The notes: generated from the letters alone by a model not told the origin. 64,000 bases of DNA from Mesorhizobium sp. L-8-3 (GCF_016756615.1 NZ_AP023262.1:2106501-2170500); one strand, 5' to 3'; counted from the first letter of the stretch, positions 40,013 to 47,872 are shown. Program-made: numbers and translations.

Positions 40013-40792
40013 ATGGTCGAACTCACCCTTCCCAAGAACTCGAAGATCCAGCCCGGCAAGACCTGGCCGAAGCCCGAGGGCGCGACCAATCTGCGCGAAT
40101 ACCGGATCTACCGCTGGTCGCCCGACGACGGCAAGAACCCGCAGGTCGACACTTATTTCGTTGATCTCGACGATTGCGGTCCGATGGTGCTCGACGCGTT
40201 GCTGTGGATCAAGAACAAGGTCGACCCGACGCTGACGCTGCGCCGCTCGTGCCGCGAGGGCATCTGCGGCTCCTGCGCCATGAACATCGACGGATCGAAC
40301 ACGCTGGCCTGCACCAAGGGCATGGACGACATTTCCGGCGCGGTGAAGGTCTATCCGCTGCCGCATATGCCTGTCGTCAAGGATCTGGTGCCCGACCTCA
40401 CCGTGCCCTACGCCCAGCTCACCTCGATCGAGCCCTGGCTGAAGACGGTGTCGCCCGAGCCCGCCAAGGAATGGCGCCAGAGCCACGAGGACCGCCAGAA
40501 GCTCGACGGGCTATATGAATGCATCCTCTGCTTCTGCTGCCAGACGTCGTGCCCGAGCTACTGGTGGAACGGCGAACGTTACCTCGGGCCGGCGGTGCTC
40601 CTTCAGGCCTATCGCTGGCTGATCGACAGCCGCGACGAGGCCAAGGGCGAACGACTCGACAATCTCGAGGACCCGTTCCGGCTCTATCGCTGCCATACCA
40701 TCATGAACTGCGCGCAGACCTGCCCGAAGGGATTGAATCCGGCCAAGGCGATCGCCGAGATCAAGAAGATGATGGTGGAACGCCGGGTCTGA
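40013..40792 (+). CDS. sdhB: Succinate dehydrogenase iron-sulfur subunit
   Basis: Carries [2Fe-2S], [4Fe-4S] and [3Fe-4S] clusters from flavin to quinone. 259 residues. Cluster ligands: [20 protein letters not shown] (2Fe-2S), [17 protein letters not shown] (4Fe-4S) and [20 protein letters not shown] (3Fe-4S). ATG 40013 follows AAGAGGTAGG. The 103-base gap after sdhA is longer than elsewhere in the operon but has no terminator I can see. Confidence 0.98.
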   Translation: MVELTLPKNSKIQPGKTWPKPEGATNLREYRIYRWSPDDGKNPQVDTYFVDLDDCGPMVLDALLWIKNKVDPTLTLRRSCREGICGSCAMNIDGSNTLACTKGMDDISGAVKVYPLPHMPVVKDLVPDLTVPYAQLTSIEPWLKTVSPEPAKEWRQSHEDRQKLDGLYECILCFCCQTSCPSYWWNGERYLGPAVLLQAYRWLIDSRDEAKGERLDNLEDPFRLYRCHTIMNCAQTCPKGLNPAKAIAEIKKMMVERRV

Positions 40793-40817
40793 CGGCCCCG
40801 TCATTGGAGGCGGTCGG

Positions 40818-41906
40818 ATGAAGGTCCTTCTCGTCTCGGAGCGTGCCGAAACGATCAACGATCCGGTCTTCCGCGTGCTGGAGTCCCGCGGGGTCGTCTT
40901 CCACCGCATCGCCTTGTCCGAACTGCGCCTGGAGGGGGGCTCGCGGCTCGCCCGCAAGCGACGGCGCTATTTTCCGGATCGGAACATAACCGGGCCGGTG
41001 GCCGAAGCCGTGGCGACTTTCGGCCCCGATCTCGTCCACGCCGGTGCCGGGCGGCCGGTGGGGCTCGCCGTGGTCAAGGCTTTGCGGGACCATCAGAAAG
41101 TGCCCGTCATCTTCGACCACGGTGCGATCGGCGGTCTAAATCTGTTCAACCCCTTCGACTGGATGACCTATTTCAACCGGCGCATCGACAAGCTCGTCGT
41201 GCCCTCCCATGCCATGGTGAACAACTGGATGGGGCAGGCCTGGCTGCGCCGGTGCATTTCGGCCGAACGCTGCGCCGTGCTGCATCACGCGATCGAGCAG
41301 CCGGCGCAGGCCGATCCGCGCGACCGCGAGGCCTTGCGGTCGGGGTTCGGCCTGCGTCCGGACGAATTCGTGATCGGGACGGTCTGCACTATCCGGCCGA
41401 TCAAGAACCTTCCTTTCCTCGCCGATGCCGTGCGCCGGCTCGGGCCGCCCTTCGTCTTCGCGGTGATCGGGCCGGCAGGCGATGCCGCGGAACTGCAGCG
41501 GCTGAGAGATGCCGGCGGCGACCGGCTGCGGCTGCTGGGGCTGGTGCCCCGCGCACGTACGGTCATGGCGGCTTTCGACCTCTATGCCACGCCGACCGGC
41601 CTGCCCGGCGAATCGTTCGGGCTCGCCGCGGTTGAGGCCATGTCGCAATCGCTCCCCGTGCTGACCATGAATTTCGGCGGCTCCGCCGAGATTGTCGAGC
41701 ATAATGTCGCGGGCCTCACGCTGCCGCCGGACGCCGGCCACTGGATGCAGGCGATCACGGCCCTGGCGGCGGAGCCCGAGCGATGCAGGCAGATGGGGGA
41801 AGCGGGGCGTCGGCGTGCCGCCGCGCGGTTTTCGCCGGAAGCGATCGCGGCCGACTGTCTTGCACTCTATCGCAGTGTCGCCCGCGGACCTGACGGCCGC
41901 GCCTGA
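40818..41906 (+). CDS. Glycosyltransferase family 4 (GT-B fold)
   Basis: A 362-residue soluble or peripheral glycosyltransferase that probably works in cell-surface polysaccharide synthesis. The N-terminal Rossmann domain begins MKVLLVSERAETINDPVFRV. The donor-binding half includes VIGTVCTIRPIKNLPFLADA, FVFAVIGPAGDAAELQRLRD, DLYATPTGLPGESFGLAAVE (the E-x7-E motif region, PGESFGLAAVEAM) and NFGGSAEIVEHNVAGLTLPP. It starts 25 bases after sdhB with GGAGGCGG upstream, so it may be read from the sdh transcript, although the function is unrelated. Confidence 0.9.
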   Translation: MKVLLVSERAETINDPVFRVLESRGVVFHRIALSELRLEGGSRLARKRRRYFPDRNITGPVAEAVATFGPDLVHAGAGRPVGLAVVKALRDHQKVPVIFDHGAIGGLNLFNPFDWMTYFNRRIDKLVVPSHAMVNNWMGQAWLRRCISAERCAVLHHAIEQPAQADPRDREALRSGFGLRPDEFVIGTVCTIRPIKNLPFLADAVRRLGPPFVFAVIGPAGDAAELQRLRDAGGDRLRLLGLVPRARTVMAAFDLYATPTGLPGESFGLAAVEAMSQSLPVLTMNFGGSAEIVEHNVAGLTLPPDAGHWMQAITALAAEPERCRQMGEAGRRRAAARFSPEAIAADCLALYRSVARGPDGRA

Positions 41907-41936
41907 GCACGGCCGCTGCCTTCTTAGCGCTCCCTC

Positions 41937-42362
41937 CTAAGCCAGCCGGGCGTCGAGGGAGAGCTTGATCGCGCCGAGGGCCTTGGAGACAGGGCAGTTT
42001 TCCTTCGCCTTCTCGGCCAGTTCCGTGAACTTTGCCGCGTCGATGCCCGGAACAGTGCCGACGAGGGTCAGCGCGCTGCCGGTGATACCGGTGCCCGGCA
42101 CCAGGGTGACCACGGCCTTGGCGTCCAGCTTCTCGGCGGGCGTGCCGTTCTCCGCCAGGAAATGCGAGAGCTGCATGGCAAAGCAGCCGGCATGGGCAGC
42201 GGCAAGCAGCTCTTCCGGATTCGTGCCCGATCTACCGCTTTCGTCCTCGAAGCGGTTCTTGAACGAATAGGGCGTCTTGCTCAGCACCCCGCTCTGTGTG
42301 TCGAGGGTGCCGCTGCCTTCCTTCAGCTTGCCCGTCCAGACGGCTGTTGCGTGACGATCCAT
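41937..42362 (-). CDS. OsmC-family peroxiredoxin-like protein
   Basis: A 141-residue OsmC/Ohr-fold protein. MDRHATAVWTGKLKEGSGTL is the OsmC-type N-terminus; the two redox cysteines are in AHAGCFAMQLSHFL near residue 60 and ENCPVSKALGAIKL near 123. The second motif (CPVSKA) indicates the OsmC branch rather than Ohr. It should reduce organic hydroperoxides. It converges on the glycosyltransferase gene. Confidence 0.92.
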   Translation of the reverse strand: MDRHATAVWTGKLKEGSGTLDTQSGVLSKTPYSFKNRFEDESGRSGTNPEELLAAAHAGCFAMQLSHFLAENGTPAEKLDAKAVVTLVPGTGITGSALTLVGTVPGIDAAKFTELAEKAKENCPVSKALGAIKLSLDARLA

Positions 42363-42671
42363 GGCTCATCTCCAGAGGTTGGGGTGGCGCCGCCAACGCG
42401 GCGAGCAGATACTATAGCGCGGGCGATCGGCCCGGACAGGATATTGTCGCCCGTCGAAGAGGAAACGGTATCACGAGGTCGGCCGGTGTCGGTCCCGGCC
42501 GATGCTTTCGGGCCCGCAGCCGGGCGCACGACGCTGCCTGCACAAGCGTCGAGGCAGAGACGCAGCGGAGGAGCCGCTGTCGTTTGCGACGCGAGGCTTC
42601 GACCACGAGACCCGGTTCGGCATTCGCGACAAGCGCGCTATAGTGAGGCCAACCGGAATTGGAGGAAGCCC
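42363..42671. other. Divergent intergenic region between osmC-like gene and a small gene
   Basis: About 309 bases with no supported gene. It contains TATAGT on both strands: a reverse-strand copy ending near 42411 that could serve the OsmC gene, and the forward one at 42639-42644 listed separately. The middle is GC-rich. Confidence 0.4.
42616..42644 (+). promoter_or_regulatory. Candidate promoter of the 102-residue hypothetical gene
   Basis: TTCGGC, 17-base spacer, TATAGT. GGAGGAAG lies 27 bases further on, just before the start codon. Confidence 0.45.
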
Positions 42672-42980
42672 ATGAACGTCGCCAATCTCCAACTCGAGGG
42701 CCTGCTGATGGCCGTCGCCTCGATCAACAGCACCCTCGTGCGCAAGGGCCTGCTGACATCTGATGAAGTCGACAATGCCCTGCGTCGGGCCGAAGCCGGG
42801 CTCACCGGGGAGGAACGGCTCTATCAGGACATGTCGCCGGCCAATCGCGACGCCGTCTGCTTCCCGCTCCGGCTGCTCCAATTGGCGAACCGCGCGTCGG
42901 CCACGGCGGCGACGCCGTCCTTCTCCGATCTGGCCAGGCTCGTCGCGCAGACCAAGGAACCCTACAACGACCAGATGTGA
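42672..42980 (+). CDS. Conserved hypothetical protein, 102 residues
   Basis: A small soluble helical protein starting MNVANLQLEGLLMAVASINS with GGAGGAAG upstream. It contains LVRKGLLTSDEVDNALRRAE, a segment that looks like a short helix-turn-helix-like or nitrile-hydratase-accessory-type helix pair, and RDAVCFPLRLLQLANRAS. I do not recognise a named family. It stands alone between the OsmC and MarR genes. Confidence 0.7.
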   Translation: MNVANLQLEGLLMAVASINSTLVRKGLLTSDEVDNALRRAEAGLTGEERLYQDMSPANRDAVCFPLRLLQLANRASATAATPSFSDLARLVAQTKEPYNDQM

Positions 42981-43109
42981 GGGTCCTTGTTCAACGGTCC
43001 GGGTGTCTACATATCCAGGTCGCCGGCGCGGCCGGTCCAGACTGCCCGGCTTTCTCGCCAACAGGCGTGGGCCGCGCGCTCCAACGGCTGATCCTGTCGA
43101 CGGCTGGAA

Positions 43110-43601
43110 CTATCCCTCCGCCTCCAGCCTGGAGAGATATCGGCTCAGCAGGCGGTTGAGCGCGGCGAAGTCTTCCGGGCTGAGCGCCGAGGTCAGTCGC
43201 GCCTGGGTCGCCACATGTTCCGCAACGGCTGCCTCGATGACGGCAAAGCCCTTGTCCGTAAGCGAAATGATCACGCTGCGCCCGTCCTGAGGGTTCTGTT
43301 CCCTCGCCACGAGCCCGACCTTCTCCAACTGGTCGATGCGGTTGGTCATCGTCCCCGATGTGATCATCATGGTGGCGATGAGATCGCCTGGCGACAGGCG
43401 ATAGGGCGGACCGGATCGCCGCAAGGTCGCCAGCACATCGAAGCTGGCCGCGTTCAGCCCATGCGCGGCGAAGGTCTTTTCCATGGTCCGCGTCATGTGG
43501 TGCGAGATGCGCCTCACGCGGCCGATGAGCCCCATTGGACGAACATCGAGATCGGGGCGTTCCCGGTTCCACTGCGCAAGGATGTCGTCGACCCGATCCA
43601 T
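43110..43601 (-). CDS. MarR-family transcriptional regulator
   Basis: A 163-residue dimeric winged-helix regulator. Core elements are GLNAASFDVLATLRRSGPPY, LSPGDLIATMMITSGTMTNR (recognition helix) and LVAREQNPQDGRSVIISLTD (wing). It has no conserved cysteine in the OhrR position, so ligand binding rather than peroxide sensing is likely. It is divergent from an EamA transporter and two near-identical palindromes lie in the 80-base gap, strong evidence that it represses both genes. Confidence 0.92.
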   Translation of the reverse strand: MDRVDDILAQWNRERPDLDVRPMGLIGRVRRISHHMTRTMEKTFAAHGLNAASFDVLATLRRSGPPYRLSPGDLIATMMITSGTMTNRIDQLEKVGLVAREQNPQDGRSVIISLTDKGFAVIEAAVAEHVATQARLTSALSPEDFAALNRLLSRYLSRLEAEG

Positions 43602-43621
43602 GTGCCCTTATCTCCATAATC

Positions 43622-43639
43622 TATCTTGACGTCAAGCTA
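43622..43639. promoter_or_regulatory. MarR operator 1
   Basis: TATCTTGA-CG-TCAAGCTA: 8-base arms with one mismatch. Its centre is 26 bp (about 2.5 helical turns) from operator 2. Confidence 0.7.
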
Positions 43640-43646
43640 AACGGCA

Positions 43647-43666
43647 TTATCTTGAGGTCAAGATAA
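43647..43666. promoter_or_regulatory. MarR operator 2
   Basis: TTATCTTGA-GG-TCAAGATAA: perfect 9-base arms. It lies 15 bases before the EamA start codon and would block that gene when bound. Confidence 0.8.
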
Positions 43667-43681
43667 ACGGGGACGCCTCTC

Positions 43682-44563
43682 ATGGCCCGCAATGTCGATC
43701 TCCTGCTCACCGCCGTGGCACCGGCAATCTGGGGCAGCACCTATCTCGTGACCACTGAACTGCTGCCTCAGGGCTATCCGCTGACGGTCGCCATGCTGCG
43801 GGCGCTGCCGGCGGGCATCCTGCTGCTGCTCCTCGTCCGGCAATTGCCGCACGGCGCGTGGTGGGGCAGGGTGCTGGTCCTCGGCGCGCTGAATTTCTCG
43901 GTCTTCTGGTGGCTGCTCTTCGTTGCCGCCTACCGCCTGCCCGGCGGCGTCGCCGCCACGGTCGGCGCCATTCAGCCGCTGATCGTCATCCTTCTCGCGC
44001 GCCCGCTGCTCGGCGCGACGATCCGGCCGCTCGCCATAGCAGCGGCGCTGAGCGGCATGGCCGGCGTCGCGCTGCTCATCCTCACGCCGCAGGCAGCGCT
44101 TGATCCGCTCGGGATCGTGGCGGGTCTGGGCGGGGCGGCCTCCATGGCGGCGGGCACCGTGCTGAGCCGCCGCTGGCAGCCGCCGGTCTCGCCGCTCACC
44201 TTCACGGCATGGCAATTGACGGCCGGAGGCTTGCTGTTGCTGCCGGTTGCCCTGTGGCTCGAACCGCCGCTGCCGGCGCTCTCGGTGAACAATCTCCTCG
44301 GCTTCATCTATCTGGGCCTCATCGGCGCGGCGCTGACCTACATCCTCTGGTTCCGCGGCATCGCGCGGCTCGAGCCCTCCGTCGTATCGCCGCTCGGCTT
44401 CCTCAGCCCGATGACGGCGGTCATCCTGGGCTGGTCCGTGCTCGGACAGTCGCTCAGCCCCATGCAGGTCGCAGGCATGGTCGTGGTTCTCGGCAGCGTC
44501 TGGCTGAGCCAGCGTGCGCAACAGGTGCCCGCGACAGTGGCTTCACCCGCCGTGGCGCGGTGA
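43682..44563 (+). CDS. EamA/DMT-family transporter
   Basis: A 293-residue inner-membrane protein with ten helices in two EamA repeats. Begins LTAVAPAIWGSTYLVTTELL; first repeat ends with LSGMAGVALLIL, and the second contains FIYLGLIGAALTYILWFRGI and PSVVSPLGFLSPMTAVILGW, hallmarks of RhaT/EamA exporters. It probably exports a metabolite or drug and is controlled by the divergent MarR regulator. The C-terminal tail is short. Confidence 0.93.
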   Translation: MARNVDLLLTAVAPAIWGSTYLVTTELLPQGYPLTVAMLRALPAGILLLLLVRQLPHGAWWGRVLVLGALNFSVFWWLLFVAAYRLPGGVAATVGAIQPLIVILLARPLLGATIRPLAIAAALSGMAGVALLILTPQAALDPLGIVAGLGGAASMAAGTVLSRRWQPPVSPLTFTAWQLTAGGLLLLPVALWLEPPLPALSVNNLLGFIYLGLIGAALTYILWFRGIARLEPSVVSPLGFLSPMTAVILGWSVLGQSLSPMQVAGMVVVLGSVWLSQRAQQVPATVASPAVAR

Positions 44564-44733
44564 AAGGAAACGTTAACCGAATCGGCGCAGGTTCAAGCTA
44601 CCGGGACGGGTCTTTGCGTAACAAAACCCGGTCGGCGCTCGGCCGAGGGGTGGAATTCCGGCCTGCCTCACAAGGGCATCCGGGTCCTGTTCAGGCAACG
44701 GGCCGAGCGCGCGGTGGGCTTCCGATGCGGCTT

Positions 44734-44760
44734 CATCCTTTCCCCGTCGGGGAAAGGATG
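44734..44760. terminator. Bidirectional hairpin between EamA and VOC genes
   Basis: CATCCTTTCCCC (44734-44745) and GGGGAAAGGATG (44749-44760) form a perfect 12-bp stem with a 3-base loop. It is nine bases beyond the VOC stop codon on the minus strand. No long T-run, but stem stability is high. Confidence 0.75.
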
Positions 44761-44769
44761 CCGTGCCGT

Positions 44770-45150
44770 TCATCCGCCATCGACCAACGAATGGATGTTA
44801 CCGTCGGGATCCTTGAACCAGGCATTCCTGATCTCGCCGAATATATGGATGTCGCCTTCCTTCGTCGTGCCGGGGAAGTCGTAGTTTTCAAAGGCGACGC
44901 CTTTCGCTCCGAGCCTGCGGACGATTTCCGTGAGATCGCTGCCGACATTCCATGTCACCGACGTCGCCTTGTTGGTCCCGGCGTACTCGGACTGGTAGAC
45001 GAACAATGAGCTTCCGCCGCACGGGTAGGCGACCATATGCGGATCGGGGTCGCCTGGTGGCGTCAGTCCGAGCTTGTCCTCGTAGAATCTGCGAGCCACC
45101 TGAAGGTCTCTCACGGCGATGGTCGCAACCGGTTGCTTGTCGTTCAACAT
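44770..45150 (-). CDS. VOC-family protein (glyoxalase/bleomycin-resistance fold)
   Basis: A 126-residue protein: VATIAVRDLQVARRFYEDKL at the N-terminus, GGSSLFVYQSEYAG in the middle and AWFKDPDGNIHSLVDG at the end, the classic single-domain VOC pattern. Substrate unknown. It is last of three minus-strand genes in the ECF42 locus, after the SnoaL-like gene and a frameshifted small gene. VOC proteins are common partners of ECF41/ECF42 sigma factors. Confidence 0.9.
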   Translation of the reverse strand: MLNDKQPVATIAVRDLQVARRFYEDKLGLTPPGDPDPHMVAYPCGGSSLFVYQSEYAGTNKATSVTWNVGSDLTEIVRRLGAKGVAFENYDFPGTTKEGDIHIFGEIRNAWFKDPDGNIHSLVDGG

Positions 45151-45225
45151 GATCTTCTCCCTGGTTTGAAGCGGCGCATCGTTCTTGCCGAGTATGAGGT
45201 TCGGGCCGATGCGGTGGTTGCCGCC

Positions 45226-45512
45226 TCACGCCTTGCGCAGGCGTAGAGGCCGGCTCTTGTCGCGTCTGGCGATGCCCTTGGCCTCCAGATCGAGCTGGAC
45301 GGTCTTGGCCCACCGGCCCAATCCAGCCCTGCCGGAAACGTCTCTTCGGAAGGATGCGTTCCGAGGCGCAGGCTGATTTCTTCCGATGTCGGCCCGTCCG
45401 GAGCCGACGAGAGCACGGCGAGATAGGCTCGTTTCGCCGCCTCGCAGCGGGCGGCGTCCACTTGCCTGGTCGAGCCGGAATGGTTGAGGTTCTCGCCCGT
45501 CACCATGGCCAT
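45226..45512 (-). pseudogene. Frameshifted small gene in the ECF42 operon
   Basis: The frame opening MAMVTGENLNHSGSTRQVDA and continuing AKRAYLAVLSSAPDGPTSEE and ISLRLGTHPSEETFPAGLD looks like a real small helix-turn-helix-type protein, then degenerates into Pro/Ser/Arg-rich sequence. In another frame, beginning at about 45324, it resumes sensibly as RWAKTVQLDLEAKGIARRDK and SRPLRLRKA before a stop at 45226-45228. The shift lies near a repeated TGGGCC (two copies five bases apart), suggesting a small slippage insertion. It sits 13 bases after the SnoaL-like gene. It may be a true pseudogene or a sequencing error. Confidence 0.55.
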
Positions 45513-45525
45513 GGTCCGCCTCCTG

Positions 45526-45960
45526 TCAGGGTTGGAGGTCGACGGCGGCACGGAAGCTACCGTCCATGTAGAAGGGCACGGATTCGTGTTCGTGCACGAT
45601 CCGCCAGTCGCCGCCGATTCGCCTCAGGCACAGAGTGACGCGGGTCCAGAAGACGGCGTGCTCGCCACGCCTGGTCGTCGCGCTTGTGCGGAGCAGGGCG
45701 TGGCAGAAGGCGATGTCGTCCTCGGCCGTTATGGCGAGGTCCTGTGTCGACCGGTCAATCGGTCCCTCCCAGCCGTCGAACCAAGCCTGCAGCCTGGCGG
45801 GATCGGTCCCCGTCGCGGAAACGAGTGGCGGAGCGAGGTCGAAAATGGTCGCATCGGATGCATAGGGCGCCAATGCGGCCGCGCTGTCCTTGTCATGAAT
45901 GCTCCGTTGGATGCCTTCGATCAGTGCGCTGATCGCGTTGCGGTCGGTCTCGCTGGTCAT
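45526..45960 (-). CDS. SnoaL-like/DUF4440 NTF2-fold protein
   Basis: A 144-residue protein with the cystatin/NTF2-like fold: ISALIEGIQRSIHDKDSAAA, LAPYASDATIFDLAPPL, then AEDDIAFCHALLRTSATTRR, RVTLCLRRIGGDWRIVHEHE and SVPFYMDGS. This is typical of SnoaL-like ketosteroid-isomerase relatives. ATG 45960 is preferred, with GAGGAG seven bases upstream; an ATG two codons earlier is possible. It heads the minus-strand operon of the ECF42 locus and has a matching ECF42-type promoter about 30 bases upstream. Confidence 0.85.
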   Translation of the reverse strand: MTSETDRNAISALIEGIQRSIHDKDSAAALAPYASDATIFDLAPPLVSATGTDPARLQAWFDGWEGPIDRSTQDLAITAEDDIAFCHALLRTSATTRRGEHAVFWTRVTLCLRRIGGDWRIVHEHESVPFYMDGSFRAAVDLQP

Positions 45961-45988
45961 GTTCATTCTCCTCGTTGTTCCTGCCCGA

Positions 45989-46016
45989 GGACGATCGGCA
46001 TCGGGCGATCCCGACA
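45989..46016 (-). promoter_or_regulatory. Predicted ECF42-dependent promoter, minus strand
   Basis: On the minus strand: TGTCGG (46016-46011), 17-base spacer, CGTCC (45993-45989). It fits the ECF42 promoter I remember from Streptomyces venezuelae (TGTCGA at -35 and CGA/TC at -10) and is identical to the plus-strand promoter at 46075-46102. Confidence 0.7.
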
Positions 46017-46074
46017 TCATGGCGGGCATTTTTTCTTGCATCCGGCCAGGCGGACCGAAAAATCCGGCCGCGCT

Positions 46075-46102
46075 TGTCGGCGCGGCCTGCTGTGCTACGT
46101 CC
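46075..46102 (+). promoter_or_regulatory. Predicted ECF42-dependent promoter, plus strand
   Basis: TGTCGG (46075-46080), 17-base spacer, CGTCC (46098-46102). It lies 28 bases before the DGPF gene. Same hexamer, spacing and -10 as the divergent minus-strand promoter, a coincidence unlikely by chance. Confidence 0.72.
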
Positions 46103-46129
46103 TTGATCTGGATGAAGGAGGACGAACCG

Positions 46130-46492
46130 ATGCGTTTTGCGATGTTCTGCTACGCCCCCGAATCGGTCGAGTGGCGCAAGGAGGACGACGAGGCCGTGAT
46201 GGCCAGGCATACGGTCACGGATGGAAAGCTCGAAGCTGCGGGAAAGCTCGGCCCCAATCTGCGCCTTATGCCGACCAGCACCGCGATGAGCATTCGCGGC
46301 GGGGCCGAACCGATGGTGCTGGACGGTCCTTTCGTCGAGACCAAGGAGGTTCTGCTCGGCTTCTGGGTCTTCGAGGCGGCATCGCTCGAGGAGGCCATCG
46401 ACATCGCCCGCGAATATGCCAGCCACATGCCGGGCGGCGGGCTCGAGCTCCGTCCGGTCAAGGAATTCAACCCGGGTGTCGGACTGAAATGA
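46130..46492 (+). CDS. YCII-related DGPF-domain protein
   Basis: A 120-residue protein starting MRFAMFCYAPESVEWRKEDD. It contains the name-giving motif in MVLDGPFVETKEVLLGFWVF and FEAASLEEAIDIAREYASHM, matching the YCII/DGPF family that is the constant neighbour of ECF42 sigma factors. Its biochemical role is not established; a small-molecule enzyme or binding function is assumed. AAGGAGG lies eight bases upstream. Stop overlaps the sigma-factor start (ATGA). Confidence 0.92.
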   Translation: MRFAMFCYAPESVEWRKEDDEAVMARHTVTDGKLEAAGKLGPNLRLMPTSTAMSIRGGAEPMVLDGPFVETKEVLLGFWVFEAASLEEAIDIAREYASHMPGGGLELRPVKEFNPGVGLK

Positions 46493-47733
46493 CCGAAATC
46501 GGCTGGATCGGCGCACAGCTTGCGGCGGCCCGGCCTCGGGCCATCGGTGCGCTGCTGCGTTATTTCCGGGATCTCGATCTGGCCGAAGAGGCCTACCAGG
46601 AAGCCTCGCTCCGGGCGCTGAAGACCTGGCCCGGGAAAGGGCCACCGCGCGATCCGCTAGCCTGGCTCATCTTCGTCGGTCGCAATGCCTCGCTCGACGA
46701 GACCCGCCGCAAGGCGCGGCAGCAGGCCCTGCCGCCCGAGGATGCGATTTCCGACCTTGATGACGCGGAGGCTTCGATGGCCGAGCGGCTGGACGACGGG
46801 CTCTATCGCGACGATGTGCTCAGGCTGCTGTTCATCTGCTGCCATCCCGATCTTCCGGCGGGACAGCAGATCGCGCTGGCGCTGCGCATCGTGTCCGGCC
46901 TTTCCGTCAAGGAGATCGCCCGCGCCTTCCTCGTGGGAGAAAGCGCGATGGAGCAGCGGATCACGCGGGCGAAACGCCGGATCGCCGCAGCCTCAGTTCC
47001 CTATGGCGCGCCCGACGCCCTCGAAAGGCAAAGGCGGCTGGGCGTCGTAGCGGCGATGATCTACCTGCTGTTCAACGAAGGCTATGCCGCAAGCGGCGGC
47101 GAGGCGCATATCCGGCTGCCGCTCTGTGAGGAGGCGATCCGCCTGTCGCGACTGCTGCTCCAACTCTTTCCCGGCGAACCCGAGATCATGGGGTTGGCTG
47201 CACTCATGCTTCTGCAGCATGCGCGCGCCGGAGCCCGGCTCGATGCCGATTGCGCGATCGTGCTCCTCGACGACCAGGACCGCCGCCTCTGGGACACCGC
47301 ACTGATCGCGGAAGGCACGGTGCTGGTCGAGAAGGCGCTGCGCCACCGCCGCCCCGGGCCCTATCAGATCCAGGCGGCGATCGCCGCGACACATGCCGCC
47401 GCGGCCCGGGCTGAAGACACGGACTGGGCCGAGATCGACGCGCTCTATGAGGCGCTCGAAAGGCTGCAGCCCTCACCTGTCGTGAGCCTCAACAGGGCGG
47501 TCGCCGTGGCCAGGCTCCATGGACCGGAATCCGCGCTCGCCATGGTCGAGCCATTGGCCGCGCCGCTCGACGGCTATTTCCACTTCCACGGTCTCAAGGG
47601 CCAGCTCCTGATGCAGGCGGGGCGTGACAGCGAGGCCAGGGCCGCGTTTGCCAGGGCGATCGTCCTCGCCAACACCGCAGCCGAGGCGGCTCATATCCGG
47701 ATGCAACTCGATCGGCTGGGCGCGACGCGCTGA
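46489..47733 (+). CDS. ECF42-type RNA polymerase sigma factor with C-terminal extension
   Basis: A 414-residue sigma factor. Sigma2 region: ARPRAIGALLRYFRDLDLAE and EAYQEASLRALKTWP, then PLAWLIFVGRNASLDETRRK. Sigma4 region: AGQQIALALRIVSGLSVKEI and VGESAMEQRITRAKRRI. The remaining 240 residues form the TPR-like extension of this group, opening with MIYLLFNEGYAASGG (NEGY is the group's conserved motif). ECF42 factors have no anti-sigma factor; the extension controls activity. It is translationally coupled to the DGPF gene and probably autoregulated through the promoter at 46075. Confidence 0.95.
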   Translation: MTEIGWIGAQLAAARPRAIGALLRYFRDLDLAEEAYQEASLRALKTWPGKGPPRDPLAWLIFVGRNASLDETRRKARQQALPPEDAISDLDDAEASMAERLDDGLYRDDVLRLLFICCHPDLPAGQQIALALRIVSGLSVKEIARAFLVGESAMEQRITRAKRRIAAASVPYGAPDALERQRRLGVVAAMIYLLFNEGYAASGGEAHIRLPLCEEAIRLSRLLLQLFPGEPEIMGLAALMLLQHARAGARLDADCAIVLLDDQDRRLWDTALIAEGTVLVEKALRHRRPGPYQIQAAIAATHAAAARAEDTDWAEIDALYEALERLQPSPVVSLNRAVAVARLHGPESALAMVEPLAAPLDGYFHFHGLKGQLLMQAGRDSEARAAFARAIVLANTAAEAAHIRMQLDRLGATR

Positions 47734-47768
47734 GCGTGCGCTCGTGGCGCCTGGGGATCGCCGGCCTA

Positions 47769-47871
47769 CTACAGCGTGTCGCGTGAAAATGGATTAACGC
47801 GACACGCTGTAGGTCTTTAATTTGACGCATGTCATTGTCCCGAAACCGGTACCCACTTTCGGGAGACATGC
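47769..47871. repeat. Bipartite palindromic intergenic element
   Basis: Part 1: a perfect 16-bp inverted repeat, CTACAGCGTGTCGCGT (47769-47784) and ACGCGACACGCTGTAG (47797-47812), with a 12-base loop. Part 2: GCATGTC (47827-47833) and GACATGC (47865-47871) enclosing CCCGAAA and TTTCGGG. Bipartite elements of this look are very common in rhizobial genomes (RIME-like). It lies between converging genes and can act as a bidirectional terminator; its end is one base from the GT25 stop codon. Confidence 0.85.
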
Positions 47872-47872
47872 T

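Noticed and set aside
37660..40089. 809-codon minus-strand frame opposite sdhD-sdhA
   Set aside because: Antisense to genes with all cofactor motifs intact, and no recognisable protein family.
42162..42671. Extended N-terminus for the 102-residue hypothetical gene
   Set aside because: The extra 170 residues read antisense to the OsmC gene and through its divergent promoter region; ATG 42672 has GGAGGAAG.
42990..43110. Shared motif gcgctccaacgg-tgatcctgtcgac with 1470-1520 and 34360
   Set aside because: The similarity is short and patchy; I could not define ends or a consistent structure, so it is not listed as a repeat family.
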